Below are positions 55,591 through 64,000 of a DNA stretch of 64,000 bases, piece after piece. Each line of letters opens with the position of its first letter. Position 1 is the first letter of the stretch. Made by a program: the position numbers and the translations under genes. The notes under the pieces were generated by a model. It was given only the letters and a program-made list of their open reading frames with translations. It was not told the DNA's origin and ran no database searches. The stretch is from Agarophyton chilense (Eukaryota; Rhodophyta; Florideophyceae; Gracilariales; Gracilariaceae), in the NCBI GenBank assembly GCA_030374765.1, contig JARGXX010000115.1, positions 1,341,501-1,405,500 on the forward strand, in the 5' to 3' direction.

Positions 55591-56200
55591 TGGAACTCAT
55601 AAGTGAGTGATGTCATCAAATTTGTGATATGAAACGGCACACCGCGTAGAATGCCAGGAGGCAGGGTACATTAGTGGAACACGTGGTACCACGAGTGAAC
55701 TGGCTTGCAACGGCGCATGTAGTGGCGATCCACGTGGCAGGTTTCACTACCCTTTGTAGCTAGACGTCCATTAGGTACCATTCCCATACAGTGATTTGGC
55801 TAAGTGGCTGAGCACTGGGTATTATTTATATATTAATTTGGTCACTGACCCTGGCACACAGTACATAGTGTACCAGAGGTGAGCGCCGACTCTAAGTAAA
55901 GGAGACAACATGGGCATCATGGTTATTCTGTTCCTCGCTTAGGATTCCTTAACCGGAGATCCGGACGAGCTATAATAGATAGTCAGCCCCCAACCAATTC
56001 ACGAGCCGTCTTGTACCTACGTTCTATCAACGTTTTACAGTTGCACTCTTCACCCTCGCTGGCGAGTAGTGTCCTTACATCCCACTTCCGTCTCGCTGGT
56101 GTTGTAGCTCTACCACCCCTTTTCCTTCGCCGCATGCGACCCGTCGGCAGTCCGAACACTGTGGCAGGTGTCTGCTCTCTCCGTTAGAGCGGATACTACA
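55591..56200 (+). repeat. 5' LTR of element 6 (family D)
   Basis: This 610-bp LTR starts TGGAACTCATAAGTGAG and ends AGCGGATACTACA. A TATA box (TTTATATATTAA, 55825-55836) is followed by the imperfect inverted repeat CTGGCACAC/GTGTACCAG (55851-55876, one mismatch). A diverged relative is at 26225-26787. Confidence 0.88.
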
Positions 56201-56202
56201 AG

Positions 56203-56220
56203 TGGTCTCCCGACTTAGAA
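56203..56220 (+). other. Primer binding site of element 6
   Basis: TGGTCTCCCGACTTAGAA starts two bases after the LTR and is identical to the site in element 1. Confidence 0.8.
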
Positions 56221-56412
56221 CCACTGTGGTCAGCTGCACTGAACAATTCGTTCCTGGAACGTGGAATCGATATCGGTACTTGGAACAAGTGGAATCACTA
56301 CAGTTATTGTTTATCAAACCACCTCCGGCAATTACGGATTTCATAGTGGTTGAACACGTGGTCGAGAAGCCGAAGACACCATTTGGTTCGCACCTTGACT
56401 CAGGTTTGGTCT

Positions 56413-58569
56413 ATGATGCCTAATACCCGAAGCAAGTCGAGTACTGGTCGCCCCGGTCCTGCGGGACCACCCCCGAAACCGAGGCTCGCCTCATCTGTTG
56501 AAGCCGGAGAGCGGCTGTATCGTCAAGCGATGTCGTGCTCGCGCTCGGTGAATGATGAACGAAATCTCTCGGATGTACCGGCCTCTATGGCAGCGGCAGT
56601 CACGCCCACCACAGAAGCCGTAGTTGACCCTGAGGTTGTCGGACCTCAAGAAGAGGATGATTTGCGCAGGGAAGTGCGTCGTCTCAAGTCTGAGTCAAGC
56701 GCTTCGCGTGTGCGCATGGTTGCGTTGGAATCGCAGATCGCTGCTCTTATCGCTGATGTCGAAGAATTACGCAGTGCGCAGCAAGCACTCGTTCGTCAAG
56801 ACGATGGGAAGCAAGTCTCTGCATCAGTGAAAACACTACGTGAGGATTTGAACCATCTACTGGAGAGTTACGGGAATACGCCCGATGCGCTACCCTGCTT
56901 AACCGTGGATGTATAGGAAGTCCTCACTAGAGTTAACCCTCGCTTAGAACGCCTGCAGGAGGCAGTTCATGCGCAGACTGCTGCTAAACCAGTCGTGCTG
57001 GAAGAGAAAAGAGCTCCTTTGGAGGAAGCTCGTTCGAAGAAGTCGAAGTCGCGACGTAAGAAGCGGAAGTCAGCACGTGATTCGAGTGATGAATCGTCAA
57101 GTACGGAGGGCTTCAGTTCCAGTACTGATGATTCTGATGATTCAGATACGTCAGATGACGACGACAGTGATGATGGTTATCGAAGGTTCCGATCTCGGAA
57201 GAAGAACACGTCTTCGTGGTTGATGAGAAAAGAAGGCTCACATTACAGAGGATTGAAGGTGCTCCAGTGCACGAATCCGCTTTATCGGAAGGTCCTGAAT
57301 TACAGGTACTACCGTCTGAAGGTGAAGAGCAAGAAGCGCTCAGGACGCGAAACCGCGAAGGTGATGGATCACATCAAACGATTGAAGATCGGCCTTAATG
57401 ATTTAGTATTTGACAAGAGAACCCCTATTCTCGTTATCGACTTTCTCACTCGATTCGTTGCCGAAGCAGACACTCTAGAGATGAGTGAACCACAGGCATT
57501 TGTGTCTTTACCACACTCCCTGAAGGGTTTTGCTTTGGAGCAATATCGTTCCGTATGCGGATCATTGACAGCCGATGAAGGCGGCGTTACCTCATGGCCA
57601 GAGGCGGTGCAGTATTTGCTGCGCAGTTACGCGACATCGAACGCGATACGTCAGGCGATCCTGGACCTAAGGGATGTGACCCAAAAGCCTGAGGAGGGCG
57701 AAGCTGAGTACAGCTCAAGGCTTCACAAAGCTTCAGTCCGCGGTGGGAACGTCCACTCGACGGAGCACAAGATTACCTTGTACACCGACGGGCTGGACCC
57801 GAGCATCAAGTCGTTAGTAGCTCGATATCGAGAGAAGCATGGTAGAGTCTCCTTCTTGGAGTAAGTTCAGTTTGCAAAAGCTGAAGGAGACGCGGCCAGA
57901 ACGCGTGGTAGCCCCCGTCGTTCAGTGGCTTTTGAAACCTCAGTGGGTAAGGAGAAGGTCTCCGCCAGAGTTAATCAGCGCAGCAAACTGCTACATCTGT
58001 AATCTCCAGTTGACTCGCGAGATTCGTCGTTGGCACCCAAAAGGAGTGACTCGCATGAGAAGGCGGTCCATTTAATGGAATATAGGGACTCTTCTGTACC
58101 TACAGTGGATCTCCCACACTCGGAGTCTCAGGACGAGGAAGCCCTAATGGCTATGGAGAACTGTCGCCCTATGTACCGTCCCTACACGGTGCCACCACAA
58201 GGAGGTTTTAAGAAGGGGAAACCCGGATGGGTGGATACTCGCACGGCATACCGTTCACAACCTATGTGGACCAACCGTCGTGACGGTTTGATATGTTATT
58301 CATGTTATGGAAAACACCATTTGAGTGCAGAATGCACGCTTCCTGCAAAGGATCTGAGTCGTATCATGACGAATTATGAAGCACTCTCAGAAGAGGAAAG
58401 AAGCCGCGTACCGGCGGGCATGTATTGGAAAGCCAAAAGTTGGTTTTCTCAGACACCAATGGGCCGGACGGACAAGCCGGTTGCTCAGAATTCTGAAGTG
58501 TTACAACCCGGAACCCCGGTAGGAAGAGGCGCCTTTGAGGCGAAGCAGCCGGTGCAACCGGAAAACTAA
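56413..58569 (+). pseudogene. gag: Element 6 gag
   Basis: Two adjacent ATGs (56413 and 56416) start a single frame ending at TAA 58567-58569, interrupted by TAG 56914-56916, TAA 57862-57864 and TAA 58000-58002. The N-terminus is basic/Pro-rich, followed by a coiled-coil-like stretch (about 56660-56850), an acidic Ser/Asp tract and basic tract (57060-57220), a capsid-like region with VQYLLRSYAT (57610), and one zinc knuckle CYSCYGKHHLSAEC near 58300. It is closely related to element 1 gag. Confidence 0.9.
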
Positions 58570-58591
58570 GTGAGGGAGCCCCTAGGGGGTC
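58560..58591 (+). promoter_or_regulatory. Candidate -1 frameshift signal, gag/pol of element 6
   Basis: GGAAAAC (58560-58566) directly precedes the gag stop TAA, and pol is open in the -1 frame from AAA at 58563. After 12 nt the GC-rich inverted sequence CCCCTAGGGG (58579-58588) can form a short stem. The layout matches element 1. Confidence 0.6.
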
Positions 58592-61367
58592 GGCACTAGT
58601 CGATCCCGTGGTGCTGACCAGGGAGAGCTCGCCTCCCTGCTCCTGCGCTTGGAAGCCCAAGATTCTCTTGAGGCCTCCTAAATTTCCGCCGTACGGAATC
58701 AATCCGCCGGACGGAAAGCGAGTACAGTTTGACTGTGAATTACATCGTCCTTGGAGACGTTATACTTGTCCGTCAAAACGGGAAAGCTACCTCATGGTAA
58801 TGGCTGAAAGAAACTATAAGGTCTATGCCGACATCGGCTCTGACAGGAATCTGTTATCTCGTCGATTGACTATCCGTGACACAGGTGCTGGTCCGAACTT
58901 TATACGGGAATCGGAGCTCGCTTCTGCTGACTTAGAACGTATTCGATACGGTCCTTTACCGGACATCCAGGATGCCAACAAAAATGCTGTGAAGACACTG
59001 GGAGCAGTTCGACTCGTTGTGCGTTTGGGACGCTTTGTAGTCCTAGTCGACTTCATCGTTTGTAAGACGTTAGCTGCACCAGTGGTACTGGGATGTGATT
59101 ATTGCGACAAGTTTGTCGAAGCCATTCGCCCGCGAAGAAAACTAGTCGAACTAGATGATGGATCAATGGTACCAATTGTTCGCAAGCCAATGCGTCGTTG
59201 CCCCGAAGCACCTCCACTTCCACCATCTATGGAATACGGGAAATCCCGAGGACGTGTCTCGCCGAGGATTCGAGTAGCGAAGAGTGCCATGCTGAAGGCG
59301 CAAACCCAAACTTGGGTTCAAGTAAGAACAGAACGACACGGACTCGTGGTAATTCAACCGACTAATCCGATGTACGAATCCCGTGGATTGCTAGTCGCTA
59401 ACGGCACTGCTCAGGTTGATTTTGGTAGCCCCTTTTGGATACTAGTGAGTAACTTCACCGATAAAGAGTATCAGATACCGGAGAATCAGGTTGTTGCAAC
59501 AGCTTTGCCTCATCCCACAGTGGTGGTCCCTACTCATATTTGTACTGCAGAAGTATTGGGATTAACCCATGTCGGTGACACAGACGAAGAACTGCAAACT
59601 CCGTCTGGAGATCAATTGCAAACGGCAAAGGATCCAGAGAGCCTGGTCGATGAGCTAGACTTAGCACATGTGTCGGAACACTACAGAACGAAGATCAGGT
59701 CTATGCTGAAGAAGTATACATCCATGTGGAGTGGAAAACTAGGAGAGATCTACGCTACGGACCACCACATTGATTTGGTCCCAGTGTCGCGACTCATCTC
59801 CCAACCACCCTACAGGACGAGACCGCGAACTCGCCAAATCGAGAAGGAGAATGTCAGCAAAATGCTGGAAGAAGGAGTAATCGAAGCAGCTCAATCTGCT
59901 TGGGCCTCAACAGTGGTGCTGGTTCCGAAACCTGATGGTTCTTTACGATTCTGTATCGATTATCGAAAACTGAACGCAGTTACAGTTCGGGATATATACC
60001 CGTTGCCTCGAATAGACGAATGTATTGACAGCTTAGGAGAAGCGAACGTGTTCACCACGTTGGACGCCAACTCTGGCTATTGGCAGGTGCCTGTAGCGGA
60101 AGAAGACCAAGATATAACCGCATTTGCGTGTCACGCCGGTCTCTACCGTTTCAAAAGGATGTCCTTTGGCATAACGAACGCACCGGCTACTTTCCAGCGT
60201 ACTCTGGACATCTTGCTCTCAAGATACAAGTGGAAGACTTGTTTAGTCTATTTTGGCGATGTGATCATCTTTTCCCAGGATGTGGAAAACCATTTACGGC
60301 ATTTCGAGGAGATCCTCGAAGCGCTGCAGAGCGCAGGTATCACCTTGAAGTTCAAGAAATGCAAATGGTTCGCTGGCACCGTCCAGTACTTAGGACATGT
60401 GATCAAGACGGAACAGCTTGCCATTCAAGAGGCACAAACAGCGGCTCTCCGCGAAGTACATTCTCCGTCGACACAAAAGCAATTGCGTTCTTTCCTCGGC
60501 TTGTGCAACGTCTACCGACGATTCGTGCCGCGATACTCGCATATAACAGCACTGCTCAACGCAAAGCTGCGTAAAGAACAACCAGTACATCTGGAACAAT
60601 TCAGACAAGCTTAAGTGGAAACATTCGACATGCTGAAGGAAAAGATTATTACAGCCCCAGTCTTGGCGCTGCCCATCCCCAACCTGCCATAATCAGTGGA
60701 TACAGACTCTAGCGAGTACCAAGTAGGGTGTGCCCTTTTTCAAACACACCCTGATAGTGAACGCAAACCCATTGGTTACTGGTCAAGATCGCTGAACGCA
60801 GCTGAGAAGAAGTATTCAGTTTCAGACAAGGAATGCCTTGCAGTCGTTTGGGCTCTAACCACATTGCGACCGCATTTCCAAGGAGAACGTTTTACCGTCA
60901 ACACGGATCATTCGTCTCTACGATGGTTACTGTCCATTACAGGCCCGTATGGTCGTCTCACACGATGGCGCTAACGCCTTTCTGAATTCGATTTCGAAGT
61001 GAAGTATAAGAAGAGATTGGCCAATGTCCAAGCTGACGCGCTATCGCGACTCAAAACACTGGGCGAAACCCAAGGCGAAACCGATGAAGAGATACCTTGC
61101 TTCTACATGGACACCCATTCACCATCTTTTGAAGACGAAGAACAAGAGACCCTTGAAGATTATTCGGATGCAGAGCCGTTCCTTGCATTAGCAGACACTG
61201 ACCCTTCAGTTCAACTCGAGCGAATCTCGTGCACTGAGCTCCTCAATGAGCAACACGCCGATAAGTTTTGTGCGTCGATACGCTCTCGTCTTAACGGGGG
61301 GGAGGAGCTCCCCTTTTCACTCGATTCAAGAGAAATACTGTTAAGAAATGTCGAAAAGCATGATTAA
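58563..61367 (+). pseudogene. pol: Element 6 pol: protease, reverse transcriptase, RNase H
   Basis: The protease reads IRDTGAGPN near 58880. RT has RFCIDYRKLN, FTTLDANSGYWQ and KRMSFGITNAP, but the catalytic box is YFGD (near 60250) in place of YxDD: the first aspartate codon has become GGC, which should abolish polymerisation. RNase H has VDTDSSEYQVG, SDKECLAVVWAL and QADALSRL. Stops are at 60612, 60690, 60972 and 61365, all in one frame. Confidence 0.92.
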
Positions 61368-62276
61368 ATCATGATTCAACACGTCTTGAAGAGTCGAGTA
61401 CTCCATCTGGCACACTACAGCAGACTGTCTGGTCATCCAGGAGGAACGAAGTTGTTCATGACTCTAAGAAGAGATTTTTACTGGCCTACTTTGGCAATGA
61501 ACTGCCATGCTACAGTGAGGTTGTGTACAACATGTGCGAGGAATCGCGTGAAGCTTTACAGGAAGCGGAAGCCGATGACGTTATTCCAGGCGAAAGCGCA
61601 TTTACAATACGTCAGTATCGACATCCTAGGGGAATTGATTCGCTCAAGGCGAGGTTATCGCTACCTATTGGAAATCACCGACCGCTTCTCGAAGCTAGTG
61701 CGGACTTTGCCGCTGAAGCGAATAACCGCAACCGTAATCGCACAGGCGTTTATCAAACATTGGGTATTTATATACGAACCACCAGAAGTTCTGTTATCAG
61801 ATAATGGGAAGCAATTCGTTGCGAAGTTCTTTCAAAATGTTTGCCGCATTATGGGCATTCGAAATGTGTTTACCACGACCTATCATCTGCAATGCAACGG
61901 TCAGGTGCAGCGTTTCAACCGCACGCTTATAGCAGCATTACGCCACTACATCGCGGACCACCCGAAAGAATAGGACATGTTTACAGATACTCTGTGCTAC
62001 GCGTACAATACGCAAGTGCATACCTCTACAAAGACGGCACCGTTCGACCTCGTGCTCTCACGTAACCCTCCGGCTTTACCGGTTGCGCTCGACGACGAGA
62101 CAGAATTGGACGCGCCGATCGCGGCTAAGTACCATCTGAAATAGAGGAATGACCTGAAGGCCAGAGCGGAAGAAGCCGCTCAAGAGTTATCGGAGACGCA
62201 AGCTCGCTATAAGCGAAAATATGACGCCAGAAGCCGAAGAGGAAATCCGGCAATCCGAGTAGGAGATCACGTCTTC
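61368..62276 (+). pseudogene. pol: Element 6 pol: integrase
   Basis: The zinc-binding HHCC domain looks complete (HLAHYSRLSGHPG, LCTTC). The core has VSIDILG and LLSDNGKQF, but the glutamate motif reads NGQVQRFNR, with glutamine (CAG) for glutamate near 61906. TAG 61971-61973 and TAG 62142-62144 fall where element 1 has tryptophan. With the lysine in element 1, both related families lack the third catalytic acid in these copies. Confidence 0.88.
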
Positions 62277-63389
62277 GTGCGAGTTGAAAAACCGGACAAA
62301 CAGGAAGAATCTCGTCATCAGTTGTTGCCGATAGCGGCTGGACCCTTCAAAGTGGTGGACCTTGATGAAGACACAATGGTCATCAAGACAGGTGAGGACG
62401 TTGAACGTGTATTGCGCGATCGCGTTGAAGTCGCGCCTAACCCGCGAGTGGAAGTCCAGGTATCTGGTAGAACTAAGGATGCAAGTGCGACGGAACGTCA
62501 AGGCAAAAGCCAAAGTGACTCTGGGGAGAGTGAACCGTCACCAATGGCTCGAGCGGAGGAGAAAGCTCCTGATCTCCCACCACCGGCGGTTGCGTACGCC
62601 AATCACGGACAGCTTCCGAAATATCGGGATATGCCCCGTGGCACGCACACACCCGTAAGTACAGAAATGGAACCTGAAAGCAGGAAAGATGTTTTGGAAT
62701 TTGGCCCCAAGGACTTGGAAACGAGTGCACGCAAAAACGCGCCTTTGCCGCTTCAGGCTGAACCGTCAGGTGAAGCGCCACTCGCTGTTCTGCCGATATC
62801 GGCTCCCATCCTTCGTGGGCAGGAAGAAGAAGAGGTATCGCCTCCTGTCGTGGTGCAAGCACCATCGTCCCCCGAACAGCGGTCAGAATCGGATAAACCG
62901 AAGGAAGTTCATCCACGAATGGAATTGAGAAGTAGCAAGAAGTACGCGTCTTTGGAACCTGGAAAACGGGATAGCTCTTTATCTGAGAAAGGTTCTCAAG
63001 GAATGAGTACACTGCCCCTGAGGGCAGAACGACAGTTAGTCGACGAGCGAACGCTTAGCGACGCTGAGACTGCTAACACAGAAACGCTTGGGTCAGCCCT
63101 AAGGCATTTCAAACCTGTTAACAGGAGTCTCGCGCCAACAGCGAAAGCATTGGGAAACGCCCAGGAATATGTTATGGATCGCATATGTGAACATGGCGAG
63201 CATGAAGATACCAGAGAATTACTGTATCGAGTCCGTTGGTACGGTTTTCCTCCGGAAGCGGATACGTGGGAAGCTATAGCTCATATCCCCCGTTCGCAGC
63301 TCGTGCGATATCATCGACGCATGCGATTACCACTCCCCAGGGAGATCGACTCCTCGATAGTCGGGCTCATCGGCGTATCCCATTTTTAA
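62277..63389 (+). pseudogene. pol: Element 6 pol: tail and chromodomain
   Basis: This is the in-frame continuation of pol. A short folded part (GPFKVVDLDEDTMVIK) is followed by about 220 Pro/Ser/Glu-rich residues and a well-preserved chromodomain with LLYRVRWYGFPPEADTWE near 63220-63270, ending at TAA 63387-63389. The segment itself has no stop, but it is cut off from upstream pol by the TAG at 62142. Confidence 0.88.
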
Positions 63390-63412
63390 GTATGGGCTAC
63401 AAAGGTAGTAAA

Positions 63413-63557
63413 AACTCGAAAGGCGAGAAGAAAACAAGAAGTCATGTGGAAGAAAATTGAAAACACGTAAGCACAGGACATTTACTGATTATCACCTAGG
63501 ACAAACTCAAGAAGCGAGAAGAAGAAGTTAATAACTCGAGAAGCGAGAAGAGATGAA
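63413..63557 (+). repeat. Three imperfect purine-rich repeats between convergent genes
   Basis: AACTCGAAAGGCGAGAAGAA (63413), AACTCAAGAAGCGAGAAGAA (63503) and AACTCGAGAAGCGAGAAGAG (63533) are variants of one word, placed between the chromodomain stop and the antisense ORF stop. A 3'-end or secondary priming role is possible but unproven. Confidence 0.7.
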
Positions 63558-63660
63558 GACTAGAAGATAAGGAGGGAACGTGAAGACACGAAGTCACCGG
63601 GGTTTATGGGTATCAAGTCATCACCGCAAGGGTGTTGACTAGGAGTCTTTTCTAGGATTA

Positions 63661-64000
63661 TCAAAGAGACGTGCGAGCACGCAGGTTCGCAAGAAGCTGT
63701 GCGCGATCACCCTCAACTTGGTCCACGGGAAAGCTCGCATCTAAGAAGAACTGCCTCAGCGGATCCAAGCCTGGATCTTCGACCGTCACTGCACTCGGTT
63801 GTTGGGTAAACCCATGAGAGTACTCTTGAGCAACTCCCGCCGCTGCGGATTGATCGACGGAAGTCGCTTTGCCTGCCAGCTCTGGCTCGTCCTCGTAACC
63901 GAGTTCAGCCTCAGCTCCCGGCGCTTCCTCATACGGTTCCTCTCCGTTCTCGGATGGAGTAGCGTCGTACACGTATCCAGTAAGCTGGTTCGGTGGCATG
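63661..64000 (-). CDS. Antisense ORF (aORF) of family D, C-terminal part
   Basis: The minus-strand frame enters from beyond the window and ends at TAA 63658-63663 region (stop at 63661). The visible 112 codons are acidic (VYDATPSENGEEPYEE), as in the family A aORF (VYDGDDPMVDNEPDDGE), and end in a leucine-rich segment (LRQFFLDASFPVDQ through LLANLRARTSL) that aligns with the end of the family A aORF (ISQFLRQVGL through REALITRLQGG). It converges with pol, about 270 bp apart. No stop is seen in the visible part. The start lies outside the window. Confidence 0.8.
   Translation of the reverse strand, partial: MPPNQLTGYVYDATPSENGEEPYEEAPGAEAELGYEDEPELAGKATSVDQSAAAGVAQEYSHGFTQQPSAVTVEDPGLDPLRQFFLDASFPVDQVEGDRAQLLANLRARTSL

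Larger units (their letters stand above)
55591..64000 (+). mobile_element. Element 6: Ty3/gypsy chromovirus-like retrotransposon, family D (right end outside window)
   Basis: In order: 5' LTR (55591-56200), primer binding site, gag, pol with chromodomain, and the C-terminal part of a minus-strand antisense ORF running off the window. Gag and pol each stay in one frame with no frameshift over about 7 kb, but together have nine nonsense codons. Proteins are closest to element 1. It is inserted in the integrase of element 5. Confidence 0.93.

Noticed and set aside
42458-62144. Frequent in-frame TAA/TAG at conserved glutamine positions might mean a variant genetic code
   Set aside because: Some stops fall at Gln, but others replace Leu, Phe/Tyr, Trp or Arg, and TGA occurs too. 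Single-base decay explains them all.
1-64000. CRISPR array, rRNA, tRNA, bacterial operon or phage features
   Set aside because: No spaced direct repeats of the right form and no RNA gene signatures; content is eukaryotic transposons.

Overview
This window is a eukaryotic, repeat-dominated stretch. Nearly all recognisable coding sequence belongs to transposable elements: at least seven Ty3/gypsy LTR retrotransposons with a C-terminal chromodomain (chromovirus-like), three DD34E mariner-like elements and one degraded CENP-B/pogo-like transposase. I see no rRNA, tRNA or CRISPR. The host lineage cannot be fixed from the sequence. A repeat-rich, intron-poor eukaryote such as a red alga or an oomycete would fit, but that is inference only.

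Layout. 1-17187: element 1 (family A, 145-12172, minus strand, 922-bp LTRs about 2% different, 5-bp target duplication GGATG) sits inside the RNase H region of element 2 (family B, minus, 1-144 plus 12173-17187). 17478-26224: element 4 (family C, minus), heavily decayed, with a further family C LTR (21320-21755) inside its integrase. 26225-26787: a family D LTR. 26870-28395: element 7, the ancient 3' end of a family A-like element on the plus strand. 28626-40260: an AT-rich block with mariner elements (28626-30166, a fragment near 30510-30720, and 35622-36866), a pogo-like pseudogene (37880-39277), a 17-bp minisatellite and one possible host gene (about 31981-32799). 40261-40635: a partial family C LTR. 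40636-51441: element 3 (family B, plus, target duplication AGAAT). 52443-55590: element 5 (family C, minus, truncated). 55591-64000: element 6 (family D, plus), whose 5' LTR interrupts the integrase of element 5.

The elements follow one plan: LTR, primer binding site, gag, pol (protease, RT, RNase H, integrase, long disordered tail, chromodomain), then a gene on the OPPOSITE strand, then polypurine tract and LTR. This convergent antisense ORF (aORF) is present in families A, B, C and D and in the ancient remnant. It shares recognisable protein motifs across families and in element 1 is fully open for 645 codons although gag-pol in the same copy is broken. It is the most interesting feature here. 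Its likely promoter is the 3' LTR, and the LTRs carry palindromic or inverted-repeat sequences at the TATA box, which would suit bidirectional transcription.

Two further conserved signals tie the families together. A GGAAAAC heptamer occurs at the gag/pol boundary of families A, B and D, with pol always in the -1 frame. All families whose leader is visible have nearly the same primer binding site, matching the 3' end of a tRNA with tRNA-Tyr-like identity bases. Every gag-pol copy carries stops, frameshifts or active-site changes, so no complete autonomous copy is visible.
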